A stretch of DNA of 64,000 nucleotides from Nemophila menziesii (Eukaryota; Streptophyta; Magnoliopsida; Boraginales; Hydrophyllaceae): positions 32,761,733 to 32,825,732 of the forward strand of contig JARWIR010000002.1 of assembly GCA_029959085.1 (NCBI GenBank), read 5' to 3'. Both the position numbers and the translations under genes were made by a program. Positions 49,614 through 60,904 of this stretch are shown here, in pieces; within the stretch, counting starts at the first letter, position 1; each line of letters opens with the position of its first letter. A model generated the notes under the pieces. That model saw only the letters and a program-made list of their open reading frames with translations, did no database searches and was not told the DNA's origin.

Positions 49614-51151
49614 TGATGTCTCCTCATTTGTGATAGATTTATGTTAGGATGAGACATCATTTTTAGTGATTTTGAAGTCATAATAGTCGTTTTTCTTGAA
49701 AAATAGTGCACTTTCCTATTTTGAGTCTTGATTTAGTAAAATAATATTTTTAGAGCATATTGGGTTTAATTATTTATTTAGTGTGAAGCTTTAAAGATAA
49801 TTATGGAGATTAATTAGATTCCAAGTCAAAGACCACAAGATATGAAAAGAGATAAGCATGGTAATTGGAGATAAGGAAACAAAAGCTAAAATCATGGAAA
49901 AGGAAAAGTTGTCTTAATCCTGAATTTCTGCACCTACGACCACGAATCGGCTTATATCTCACGATCGGTGTAGAATTTCGAAAAACAGTCAAGAGAAAAG
50001 TTGAAGATCATTCCGAGACGATGAATTTCGCCTACTCATACGCATCAAACGAATAAGTATTGAAGCTGCTAGGACCAAAACAAAAACGAGCCTGATTTCA
50101 TGTTTTAGGGTTACGAATTTGAGTTGGGCTTGGAGTCCATACCTTCTCCTTCAAGAAAACGAATTAGGTCTTATAAACACCTATAAATACACCCTTATAT
50201 CACTTGTAAAATCATCCTTGCCTCATAGTAATTAGTTCTTAAGGTTTTATTCTTCCAAGTTATTGTAGAGAGCAAGATGATGTCTTTTATTATTTCTTTT
50301 AGTTTATTTCCTTCAGGTATGAACTAATTTTCCCATAGCTTGGGTTTTGCATCATGTATAATCTATGAATTCTAATTTCTTTCTATCCAAGTTTCTTTGG
50401 GAATTTAATGTTTTAATCTGATATTAGCTGCTTACCTTTATATTTGTTTATGTGTTTTGATTTAATGACTGTTTTCCTTGCGGTGCGCAATGTTTAGGAT
50501 TACCTTCATAGTAGTTAGATGATCGCCTTAGCTGGGTGTCTAATTATTGAAACACCACATAACGTCTAGTGTCGATATTGGTCCTGACAACACTAATTCT
50601 AACTAGATAGTCATTAGGGTATAATTTCATCACTATCACCATGTATGGAAATTAATTGCTTAGGGCCCTAGTGGCGTAGGATAACCCTATTTGAACCAGC
50701 CTCGTGGTGTGTCAGTAGCCCCCTAATCGCTCTCAAGGTCTAAGGTATGGGAATTTAGAATCCTGACTAAGTATCTAAGAGCTAATTATCTCCCTTATTA
50801 ACTAGATTTGATAGAAAGAATTAGAAGGATTAGTGCATACTAGCGAAACCTAAGCTATACTTCTCATCTCATATTTCTTCGTATTTATTTTATTGTCTTT
50901 ATTTTCCGTAGTTTAATTTAGATAATTCGAAATTTATTCTCTATTTACTTTCTGTCTTTTAATTAATTACTTCTTACTCGTTATTTCTACCCATTCGATT
51001 AACACACTAAGTCCCTGAGAACGAACTGAACTTATCATTAAAACTTGCATACGTCCTGTAATACTTGCAGTACTGTGCCTGTCTAGGGTGAGAGTGCGTT
51101 GTTTTCTGACTTATTATTTATTCTATTTTTATCACACCCTAGGCGACACCA
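49614..51151 (+). repeat. Element H 3' LTR (1,538 bp)
   Basis: It runs from TGATGTCTCCTC to GGCGACACCA. The U3 start is closest to LTR J (shared TTTGTGATAGATT and GGATGAGACATCA), not to G. TATA CTATAAATAC is at 50,181-50,190. TATAC follows at 51,152. Confidence 0.92.
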
Positions 51152-51795
51152 TATACATCATGGAAAAACCATGTATGATTTAGGGGAAAGTGTGAATATC
51201 ATGCCCAAAAGTATATTCAAGAAGATTGGTATTAGTGATGCAAAACCGACATTCGTAATCTTACAGCTTGCAGATGAATCTACAGCAAAGTCGTGGGGTG
51301 TAATCGAGGACGTGCTCGTCAAAGTAGGTAACCTTGTTATTCCCACAGATTTTATTATTCTTGATTATAAAGAAGATAAGAATGTCCCATTCATACTTGG
51401 GCGTCCATTCCTAGCCACTAGCGACACCATAGTCAATGTGACTGAGGGAACCGTGACTCTCTATATTGAAGATGATTCTGAAACATTCTATGTTTTGGGA
51501 AAGAAGAAGAAAAAGAGGTCACAAGAACTATATCCAATCAGAGTTGTAACTAAGAAGACATAACTTGTAATCCCCCAAGACACCATGGAAAGGAGATTGA
51601 GTTTGGGGTGGGAGACGAGGTAGCATGGAAATCTCCCAACCCCAAACATAACATTTCTTGGATAGGGCCAACCTTCATCACACGAATTATTTCGGAAGGA
51701 GTGGTCGAATAAAAGCTATCGAGGGTTGAAAGCTCAGGGTTTTAAGTGTTAATCACCCCACTCACTGCTGGGGAGGCTATAAAAAGAAATAATCG
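51152..51795 (+). pseudogene. Element G protease and integrase tail, pol core absent
   Basis: The protease reads GKTMYDLGESVNIMPKSIF with the catalytic DLG intact, then WGVIEDVLVKVG, IPTDFIILDY and ILGRPFLAT up to the stop at 51,563. About 40 bases later and in broken frames come a VGDEV-like, WIGPTFITRII-like stretch and THCWGGYKKK (51,600-51,790), the same integrase tail as in H and F. The protease N-end is cut by LTR H. The short gap leaves no room for RT, RNase H or an integrase core. Confidence 0.82.
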
Positions 51796-51994
51796 AGGTA
51801 ACTCGTCTAACTTTCAAAGACGTTAAACAAAAGTGCCCTCTGGGAGACATCCCACAATATCTTATGCTGTTATATTTTAGTTTATGTTAGTTTTTTTAGT
51901 TGAAATTGCATTATTGAGGAAGGTATTAGTTTTTTTGATGTTCAGGTACTAAGAAAATCGAGTTAGGGAGAAAAAAGAAATTATTGAGCACATT

Positions 51995-52175
51995 TTGACT
52001 TGACCGCCGGTATGCCGCTCATAGCGCCGGTATGCTGGTGGGTCAAAAAACCGTGGCATGGTTTTTGAAATTAGGTTCATTTCCGAGACAAAGCTGGAAA
52101 AACTGTGGGCGCGAGCGTCGACACGGTTTGTGAGCAGTATGCCGGCCACAGGAACGGTATGCCGGCGGCCGCCGC
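51995..52175. promoter_or_regulatory. CGGTAYGCCG palindrome cluster (G)
   Basis: GCCGGTATGCCGC near 52,006, GCCGGTATGCTGG near 52,025, GTATGCCGGCC (52,138) and CGGTATGCCGG (52,157). The central TATACC of other copies is TATGCC in all four sites, a shift shared within this copy. Confidence 0.7.
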
Positions 52176-52582
52176 TAGAAGAAGAGAAAAAATTTGTTTT
52201 TAGGTTATAAAGAAGAAGAGGTTAGTTCTAAACCAAATTTTCCAATCCTTTAAGCTTCCTTTTTTCTCCAAACCTCTCCCAACTCCATTAAAGCTTCAAC
52301 AAACCTTTACCTAACATTAAAACACTACCAAATCACCATAAATTCACATCCAAATCCTTCCCTATATCATTACAAAGAAGATTCAACCACCCAAATCATA
52401 TCAAAACACCTAGAATCCAAGAATCAAGAGCCTAAATATTCAAAATTCATCCAACAATTTCTTAGATCCATACCAATCAAGGAAGAATTTATCCTACCCA
52501 TATAGAGAATCATCATCATAACACCTTTCCTTACACAAATGAAGCTTGTTCCACATTTGATCAAGAGTTACAAATTTCAAGA

Positions 52583-52990
52583 GTGTTTAAAGCTTTGAGT
52601 TGGAGGTCAATTGAGATGATGAAAAGAACAGTAACATTATCTACTATTAGGAAGATGAAAAATAATCAAAGTATGGTATTGGGTTCTATTGAGAAGAGAT
52701 CAATTGAGAAAAGTTCAAGTTCCAGCATAAGGGGTAAAACAGGGCAAGAGAATAGAGGAAAGCTAGCTGTGGTAAATTCAAAGAACAAAAAGGTTATAAC
52801 TTTCATAAGGAAGACACCACAACCTCTACAAATTGAGAGTCCTATACCCGATATGAATGAAGCTTCAAAGGCCTTGTTAGCTTCCGTGAAAACGTATTTA
52901 CTGGATTTACGTTTAGCTCATGAGAGAATATGAGAAATAGAAGTTGGAAAAGATGAAAAACAAGAGATTTCTAGAGTGTGATTGATTGGG
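52583..52990 (+). pseudogene. Element G 3' ORF remnant
   Basis: A 116-codon open stretch has the N-terminal features missing from H: FKALSWRSIEMMKR, KRSIEKSSSSSIRGKTGQENRG, then QPLQIESPIPD and a degraded ASKALLAS. It ends in LRLAHERI and a stop at 52,931, and the sequence then skips to a short tail before CGAAGAGTATG. F shows the same short form. Function unknown; here clearly truncated. Confidence 0.7.
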
Positions 52991-53158
52991 ATTGAGCATA
53001 AGAGGATGTAAGGGAAAGCGAAATTGGTGATACATGAAGTTTACATATCTTGGGTATTGATCAGGTGAGGCAATTGCCTCGAAGAGTATGTTTTCTTTCT
53101 TCCTTACCATTTCTTTATATGCAATATTTGTTCAATTTTATTTTTATAGAGTATTTTC

Positions 53159-53200
53159 GAGTCGTGTGGACACGACTCATTTTTGAGTCTGGGTGTGGGG
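53159..53200 (+). promoter_or_regulatory. Conserved hairpin plus altered PPT-like tract (G)
   Basis: GAGTCGTG-TGGA-CACGACTC (53,159-53,178) keeps the perfect stem. The tract after it reads TTTTGAGTCTGGGTGTGGGG, with CT breaking the purine run. Confidence 0.65.
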
Positions 53201-54616
53201 ATTCGTTGTCCCTCAATTCCATTTTTTCCGTGATTTACTGTTTTTTAGGAAAAATTAAGATTTTTGAGAGAAGGATTAGATGTAGAATGTGTTTAATAGC
53301 TTGAAAACATAAGCTTAGTAAATTAATGATAGAAAGTAGTATGTTTATGAGCTGCTTTATTTTGTATCCTTTGAGTATTTGCAGGAAAACACGCATTGCT
53401 ATAAAGAAAAGATTAGTTAGCAATGCGATAGAAAGTATGTTTGATCTCAGGGAGCCATGAGTCGTGCGTAGGCCGTGAGATCCAAGCTAGTTGATAAACC
53501 CATTTGATGAACGTGCTAAAGGTAATAGAATAACAAAATTGCATAGTTTAGAAAGTGATTAAGGCGGTTCTTTCATAAGCCCCTTGTTACCTTTTAGCTT
53601 GCTGTCCAAATTAATATTTTATATCTTTCTCAACCCCTTCTAAACTTTCTAAAGTCTTTTCATTAACCACATTATTAGCCATATCCATTTAGATTTTAGG
53701 ACTTTTCAATATGACCCGCACTCGAATCGCGATGCATAGACAATTGTTTTAGAGCTTGAGTTTGGGGTGGTGGGTCCACCATTATGGGAATTATTAATGG
53801 TTTGGGATATTTGAGCTTATTAATTGTGCTCTGTTCTTATTATTGATGATGATTCACTATTATTATATTGTAAGCCTTTGCCAGGGTAATAGTAAATGAA
53901 AAAAGCAGAAAAAAATAAAAAGAAAAAATATATGAAAAATTCAATAGTATGATATGTCAAAATCGAAAAGTGAGTCATAGCTATACAAAAGAAAAAATTG
54001 ATATGCAAAGAATATATATTTGGACCATCAAAGTGGAATTTATATGTGAACATATTTTATGCTTTAGTATACGGTTATTTGGGATGCTAATTAGTGCATC
54101 AATTCATTGGGTTGAGTGAGAACATTTTATGAGAGTAACTCAAGCTCTAGGGTGATTCTTTGATGGCTAGTGAGCAGAGAGCCAAAACCTCACTCTAAAT
54201 TACCCAAATATACTTATCATATCGTCCCTAAGCCAACATTACAACTTTAAAGACCTTTTGATTCTTTGCTATGTAATCTAGAAGTGATTGAGCCAATAGA
54301 GAGTAGTTAAGCGGATCTTTGGATACTAGTGAAGTTCAATGAACAACTTATAGCCTCCTTGGTGAATTGAGTAAATATCCTCTCCTTCTTACACTGCGAA
54401 GCTAATCTAATCTTGAATTCAAGCCGTTTTGATGGTAGATATGAGAAGTATGAAGGTTTGTAGTTTGTAAATATTATTACATGAAATTTTCTGAGTAGTT
54501 TCTTTGAGTCTATTCTATATATTTTGCGATCTTTCCCACTGTTCTTAATTGGCTTAGGTGTGTATTTAGAGACTTCCCTTTGTTCTTATCTTTATTGTAT
54601 CGAGACGATACAACTT
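53201..54616 (+). other. Element G 3' noncoding region
   Basis: The same block order as in H is present, including GAGTTTGGGGTGGTGGGTCC (53,758) and GTATCGAGACGATAC (54,598). No coding frame is seen. Confidence 0.75.
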
Positions 54617-54630
54617 TGAGTTGGGGGTCT
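54617..54630 (+). other. Polypurine tract of element G
   Basis: TGAGTTGGGGGTCT directly before the 3' LTR. Confidence 0.88.
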
Positions 54631-56072
54631 TGATGTCTCCCCATTTGTGATGATTTAATATTAGTTGGAGACATCATTTTATGATTATTTGGAAGTCATT
54701 TACGCTATTTTTACATATATTATTAGATTTTCTTCTTTCTTATCTTGATTTGATGAATTATTATTTTTAGAGCATATTTAGTTTAATTGTTTATTAATTA
54801 TGAAACTTTAAACATATATGGTAATTAATTAGATGCCAAATCAATTCCAAGAGATAAGGAAAGAAGATAAGGATGGAAGTTGGAGATAAAGGAAGGAATA
54901 GATAAGTATGGAAAGATAAAGTTGCCATATAAATTTGAATTTCACCAGCTACGTCTATAAAAGTGATCATAACTCAAGATTGGATGGGAATTTAGAAGAA
55001 TGGTCTGAAGCAGAGTTGTATAGCTTTCCGAGAAGATTGGTTTCGATATAAAGAACACGTCAATCGGAGCAATATTGAAGAAGTTACAGCCAAAACAAAA
55101 CAGCAACTGTTTATTACCCTTTCTATATTTTAGGGTTACAAATTAGAGTTGGGCTGGAAATCCAATTACTTGTCTTCCACTCCAAGAAAACGTGTTAGTG
55201 CTTCCTAAACACCTATAAATACACCCTTTAACTATTGTAAACATGTCCTTGCTCAGTTCTAAACCATATATTAGTCTTTGCTTGAATATTAATCCTTAGT
55301 ATCAAGTTTATCATCCAAGAAGCAAGCTGACCTGCAGAGGAAGACAAGAAGAAAGAAGTTGGAGAGTGACAAACTCCTCTTCTACATCTCTCCTTCTCTA
55401 TTATTAGGGTAATTAGCTATAGAGTGTGTGCTTTGACTTATTGTTTCCAGCCCCAGATTTGGACTATCTTAGGACTATCCTTAGTACTTAAGTTAACACC
55501 CAGAAGGGGGATTCAATTATTGACAACACCACATAATCGTCTAGTGTGCGGTAGTGATCCTGACGGGCTTGCCTAACTTGATAGCCATAAAGGTTTGATT
55601 ATCCACCGATAATTACTCAGGGTCCCCTTACCCAAGTCCCCTTGTAGTGTAGAGGTTGCTCCCAAGTCTACCCTGACGGGGGTTAGGAAGAATGTAGAAT
55701 CCCAGTTAATATATAATGCTCACTTCAGTCTTAAGATTAGAATAACAACTTAGTAAGATAGGCTCATATTAGTAACCCTGATTTATTTGACTTACATTCA
55801 TATTTTTTTACTTTTTTATTTTCATTATTTATTTATTCGCGTTAGATAATTATTCATCTTATCCTATTTTTATCTAAACATCTAAATTCGGCTACGCTTA
55901 TTTAATACAAGTAGATCTAACAGATAAAATCCATGCGAACGAACTTTTCTTATCAACTAAACTTGCAAACGATCTGTAATACTTGTAGTGAGTTTCTCGT
56001 GGAAGTCAAGGGTGAGTCCTTTATTACTATCTTTATTTATCTGTTAATTTATCACACCTTTTCCCCCCACCA
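54631..56072 (+). repeat. Element G 3' LTR (1,442 bp)
   Basis: It runs from TGATGTCTCCCC to CCCCCCACCA and closely matches the 5' LTR at 44,160. It lacks about 130 bases at about 55,415 relative to that LTR. TATA CTATAAATAC is at 55,213-55,222. CTTAC follows. Confidence 0.93.
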
Positions 56073-56393
56073 CTTACCTTTAGCACGTTCATCAAATGGG
56101 TTTATCAACTAGCTTAAATCTCACGGCCTACACACCTCTCAAGGCGCCGTAAGATCAAACATACTTCTACCGCATTGCTTACTAATCTTTTATTTACTAT
56201 TAGCAATATGTGTTTCTTATAAATACTCAAAGCATACAAAATAAAATAGCTCATAAACATATTACTTACTATCATTAAGCTTATGCTTTCAAGCTATTAA
56301 ATACACTCTACATCTAATTCCCTCTATCAAAAATTTTAATTTATTCCTAAAAATAGTAAAACACATAAAAATGGAGATGAGAGACAACGAAAA

Positions 56394-56435
56394 CCCACGC
56401 CCCCAACTCAAAAATGAGTCGTGTCCCCACGACTC
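56394..56435 (-). promoter_or_regulatory. Conserved hairpin plus second PPT-like tract (F)
   Basis: GAGTCGTG-TCCC-CACGACTC (56,416-56,435) has a perfect stem. The complement of TTGAGTTGGGGGCGTGGG lies at 56,394-56,411. Confidence 0.7.
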
Positions 56436-56639
56436 AAAAAGACTCCAAAAGACTCCAAAAAGATTAATATTTAACAATTATTGCAAGTATAGAAAGATGG
56501 TAGGGAAGAAATAAAACATACTCTTAGAGGCTATAGCCTCGCATGATCTATACCCTGAATAGGGTGCAGTGCTTTTCTTGTATGTAACCTTCTATTATCA
56601 CCAATTCGCTTTCCCTTACATCATCTTATACTCCATCTC

Positions 56640-57060
56640 AATCAATCACACTCTAGAAATCACTTGTCTTTCCTCTTCTCCAACTTCTATTTCATATATT
56701 CCCTCATGAGCTAAGGGTAAGTGCATGTTTTTATGGGAAGCTAAAAAGGCCTTTGTAGCTTCATTCATCTAAGTCATAGGAATCTCGATCTGTAGAGGTT
56801 GTGGTGTCTTCTCCTTGAAAGTTGAAATCGTTTTGCTCTTTGGATTTACCACAACTAGCTTTCCTCTATTCTCTTAACTTGTTATACCCTTTTTCTTCAT
56901 ACTAGAACTTTAACCTTTCACAATCTTCTTCTTCTCAATAGAACCCAATACCTTACTTTTATTTTCATCCATCTCTCTAGCAGTAGATAATGATCCCATT
57001 CTTTTCGTCATCTAAATTGACCTCCAACTCAAAGCTTTGAGCACTCTTGAAATTTGTAAC
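56640..57060 (-). pseudogene. Element F 3' ORF remnant
   Basis: On the minus strand the order is the leader resembling TTTAAAGCTTTGAGTTGGAG of G, a Lys/Ser-rich stretch, a TGGTGTCTTC-type linker encoding QPLQI, and an end resembling LAHEGI. Several stops interrupt it. Its short form matches G rather than H, so F and G share the truncation. Confidence 0.6.
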
Positions 57061-57454
57061 CCTTGATTTTAGGTTGAACAAGTGTTATTTGGGTTAGGAA
57101 ATGTGTAAGGAAGATGAATCTCTATGTCGGTAGGATGAACTCTTGCTTGATTGGTATGTATCTAAGAAATTGTTGGGTAAGATTTGAAAATTTTTGGTTT
57201 TGATTCTTGGATTCTGGGTGTTTTGCTATGATTTGAGTGGTTGAATCTTATTTATAATGATGTGGGGAAGTATTAGGATGTAAATTTATGGTGATTGGGT
57301 AGTGTTTTGATGTATGGTGAAGCTTTGTTGAAGCTTTAATGGAGTTTGGAGAGCTTTGGGTAAGAAAGAGAGACTTAAGGATTGAAAATTCGTGATAAAA
57401 TTAACCTCTTTCTTCAAAAACCCTTCTTATAACCTTTTGGATCTGGATCTGGTG

Positions 57455-57715
57455 GCGTCGACCGGTATACCGGTCATATCACCGACTATTTGGTCCTGTA
57501 CCGTGTCGTCATTCGTGAACACGGTTATGTCCAGTGGTCATCGGCATTACACCTGGTTTTTGGACCGTTGTGTCAGTTTTAAGGCGCACCGGTATATCGT
57601 TCATCTCACTGGGTTACTGGTCGGGAATTTTTTTCCTGGTCTCGGCATAAAACCTAATTTTGCACCCGTTGTAACGCATTGACCCCCACCGGCATACCGG
57701 TGAATTCGTCCGGCT
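57455..57715. promoter_or_regulatory. CGGTATACCG palindrome cluster (F)
   Basis: ACCGGTATACCGGT (57,461-57,474) is a perfect 14-bp palindrome; ACCGGCATACCGGT is at 57,699-57,712; a half-decayed CACCGGTATATCG is near 57,589. Position is between the integrase tail and the 3' ORF. Confidence 0.78.
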
Positions 57716-57944
57716 AGCCAGCGGGAGGGTCAGATTTTCTCCAATTTTTTTTTCTTTTCTTTTTCTCCCGAACTCGATTTTCTTAGTACCTAACATCAGA
57801 AACACTAATACCTTCCTCAATAATGCAATATCAACTAAAAACAACTAATCTAAACATAAAGACATAAAAAATTATGGGGTGTCTCCTGTACAACATTTTT
57901 TTTAACATCTTTCAAAGTTAGACGTGTTAACTCGATTATTTCTT

Positions 57945-59560
57945 GATTATATAGCGTCCCGAACAGCGGGTTAGGCTGTGCACATCTACTATCCGAAGTT
58001 TGTGACCATTCTTAGCTTGCATTTCAATCTGTTTTGCCAAAACCACTCTTGTAACTACAAACGGACCCAACTATGAATTCTTGAATCCCCGTGGTCTATT
58101 CTCTCTCTTTGGGGCTTTCCGAGCGACCTCGTCACCAACACCAAACACACTTTTAATGCTCTTCTTTACGGGTTTATTGTGGATTTTCTTTTTAACTTCC
58201 TTGGTCACCACTTGGAGTGTTGGAACTTCATGTGATTCCTCATGATTTTTATCCACAAAGTGGAATGTTTCAGATTATCCTTCATTTTGGAGAGTCGACG
58301 TTCCATTATAAACATCGATTATGATGTGACTTGTTGCCAAGAATGGGCGTCCAAGTATCAATGGAATGTGTTGACCTGAAATGCTATCAAGAATAACGAA
58401 ATCTGTAGGTATAGCTAAAGTATCTACTTGGACAAGCACATCTTCAATGACTCCCCATGGCTTTATCATAGAGTTATCTAGAAGCAGCAAATCAACATCT
58501 TTTCTTTTGGCATCTCCCATGCCTAACCTTTCAAACATATTCTTGGGCATGACATTCCTTCCTGAACCCAAGCCACACATCGCTTTAACTTCGAAGTTAC
58601 CACCTATATTGATTTGGAGGTATAAGGCTCCTGGATCTTGTATCTTCTGTGGCAGATTCTTTGGAATTGTTGTCAATCTTTGTTTAGTAAGGTCCACAGT
58701 CTCGATCTCAGTCTCTACACTCTTACTTTTTCTTGGACGGAATCTATTTGAAAACTTTTGGTGTTGTAGGCTCTTTATCAATTACTTAGAGTACAGGAAC
58801 AATGATTTTTCTCGGCTTGACGTTTCAGATTCAGTATCACCACTAGGATATGTAATTCTTTGTAGATAAGGTGGTGATGGTAGTGGATGTGTAGGTGGTA
58901 TCTCCGCATCGTTCTCTTCTTTTCCAACCTTCTTAACCATATATTTGATTATTACTTTGTCTAAATTAAACTGCGTGGGTTCTTCAATTGTTTGAATTTC
59001 TACTACACTCCTCGCAGTTGTACCTTCAATCTCATCCTCACTTTTCCAATCTTCATTTCTTACCTCAATAAAATTCAATTTGATTGGTGATGATGGTTGT
59101 TTAGGCGGCGGTTCCACCTTATTCTCTTCTGTTAACACCTTTTGTCCAGTTGTCTCTTCTTCCTTAGTCTCTTGTTCATCTTTTCTAACCACATGCTTGA
59201 ATTCTTGTTCAACCTCTTTCGTATTTTGATCTTTAACAATTACTTCTTCTAAGCTAAGCTTGATTGGTTCTATTATGGTTGAAAATTTGAACCCAATATT
59301 GCTATCACACAGTTTCATATGTAATTCTTGTTGTAATTGTTGATTGATCATAGTGACTTGCGTCAATCTTTGCTCCATCGCTTGAATTTGTTGGTGCATG
59401 AGTTGCATTGTTAATATGAAAGCATTGAGCTTTGCGTCACTTTCTCTCCTTTTATCGGTTGAATCTTTGATAAATTTTGCAAGTGCATCTTTTGAATTAA
59501 TTAATTCAGTGGAGTGCTCTATGTCTTTTTCATAAGGGAAAAAATCAAGAATTAAAGTCT
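57945..59560 (-). pseudogene. Element F gag C-end - protease - integrase tail, single frame
   Basis: On the minus strand one frame stays open from about 59,560 to 57,945 apart from single stops at 58,782, 58,275 and about 58,071. Gag part: YEKDIEHSTELINSKDALAK, then a Gln-rich coiled stretch and a long acidic linker. Protease: KIQDPGALYLQINIGG, CGLGSGRNVMP (the family has CDLGAS, so the catalytic Asp is Gly), WGVIEDVLVQVD, ILGRPFLAT. Integrase tail: VFGVGDEVARKAP, RGFKNS, then LGPFVVTRVV and VDVHSLTRC. The third stop replaces the Trp of the WLGPF block. RT, RNase H and integrase core are absent. Confidence 0.82.
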
Positions 59561-60904
59561 TAGATCGAGTGAAGAAGTCAAAGGCGAGAAAAGATATCCC
59601 AAATAGTTGACTAGCAAAGTTGCAAATCTGGAAGACTGGTGTTAATTGCTGATTTTGAGCTACTTAGACGTGGATTCAGCCTTTGGCTCGTGAAATAGAT
59701 TTTATTCTTTATTGAGTTAGGAAGATTTAGCAACTGGAACGGGTCAATTGGGAGTTGATTTGAAAAAGTTACAGCCGTTTTACTAAGGGATGTACATCAG
59801 TTACGAGATTTCATATTTGGACTTGGGCTTTTATTCATTTAACCTAATCCTCTTAATTAAAAATCCCAAACCGATTTATCCACTATATATAGGCCTTTAG
59901 ACCTCATTATTCAGCACCTCTCACTTTATTCTTTAAATTAAATCATCTTTTGAAGAGAGCGGCCAGAGGAGAAGTAAGAGCAGGAGCTGGAGAAAGTCAT
60001 TCTTCCAACTACAGTCATATTCAATCCTTCAATTAGGTTCTTCATTTTATTTCTGTAATTGATAATAGATACTTTATCCTCTAATCTAGTTTTTAATTGC
60101 ATTATGAACTAAATACTTTGAGTGCTTGAGAATCGCAATTATGGGTTAAACCCTTATTTATTTAATTGATGTTTTTCTGAATTTGGGATAGCTGAATTTA
60201 ATTTAAATTGGGTATTTCGTATTGACTATTAACGCATGTTAATTTACTATTTTATTTTGGCCAATTATAAATAGGATTGAGTAATTAGGCTATTCATTTT
60301 GGTGGGGAAGTGATCACCTTGACGGTGGGTTTAATTACGGACCTAGGTAATAGACGTGTGGTATTCGTCAATGACCCTAATGGGCTTGACTAACCACATA
60401 GCCACTTGGGTAAGAGACTAAAACCATTCGAAAGTAGGTATAATCGCCCTGACGGGGTTTATAATACCGTAGGATAGCTCCTAAGTCCACCCTGACGAGG
60501 GTTAGGAGATTATAGAGTCCCGACTAATACATAAATACCAATTTAGCCCTTGAACGGAAGAATCAATTATATTAACATAGGTAGATCCCCTGCAATACTC
60601 AAGAACACTTTCTAATTCTTGCATCTACTTATATTTACTTTACTTGCGTTATATTTATTTGCATTAGCTAAATTAGTATTTTATCTGCATCTTAGCTCTC
60701 AAACAACAAAAACCAAAGAAGCTTTATATCTTTTACTTTTTCGTACTAGAAAATACTACTACTTATCTATTGAACACTAGGGTTATACCAGTCCAATCCC
60801 TGAGAATGAAATCCCGATTGTTGGTTTATTACTTGAACGACCCGTACACTTGCGGGCTGTGAGTCCTTACTTTTATCGCTTATTTTATAACACACAAGGA
60901 CCCA
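59560..60904 (+). repeat. LTR K, plus strand (about 1.3 kb)
   Basis: A TATA box CACTATATATAGG is at 59,881-59,893. After it come R/U5 features of these LTRs, the CCTGACGGGG and GAGGGTTAGG block (60,430-60,510) and AACGACCCGTACACTTGCGG (60,836-60,855), shared with E. It ends near AAGGACCCA (60,904). No primer site follows. The start is unclear and no TSD was found, so it may be a solo LTR or a recombined LTR. Confidence 0.65.

Larger units (their letters stand above)
46350..51151 (+). mobile_element. Element H: 5'-truncated Athila remnant inside G
   Basis: From about 46,350 the sequence is protease C-end, integrase tail, palindromes, 3' ORF, hairpin, noncoding region, PPT and an LTR of a different subfamily (49,614-51,151). 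Because a PPT precedes that LTR, this stretch is one element. G's protease resumes immediately after it at 51,152 (TATAC). H's 5' LTR, gag and protease N-end, and the matching part of G, are gone. A deletion joining G gag to H protease explains this. Confidence 0.75.
44155..56077 (+). mobile_element. Element G: non-autonomous Athila element, host of H
   Basis: Two related LTRs at 44,160-45,720 and 54,631-56,072 are flanked by perfect CTTAC duplications (44,155-44,159 and 56,073-56,077). Inside are a primer site, gag, then the H remnant with its own 3' LTR, then protease, integrase tail, palindromes, 3'-ORF remnant, hairpin, noncoding region and PPT. RT, RNase H and the integrase core are absent. 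G inserted into the 3' noncoding region of F, whose sequence joins across the TSD. Confidence 0.9.
39905..59660 (-). mobile_element. Element F: non-autonomous Athila element, 5' LTR missing
   Basis: Pieces in minus order: gag C-end, protease and integrase tail (about 59,560-57,945), palindrome cluster (57,455-57,715), 3'-ORF remnant (57,060-56,640), hairpin/PPT-like pair (56,435-56,394), 3' noncoding (56,393-56,073, 44,159-43,221, 41,490-41,385), PPT (41,384-41,370) and 3' LTR (41,369-39,905). G and a Mutator-like element interrupt it. The gag N-end, primer site and 5' LTR are absent; LTR K adjoins instead. The left target candidate is ACCTT (39,900-39,904). Confidence 0.8.
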
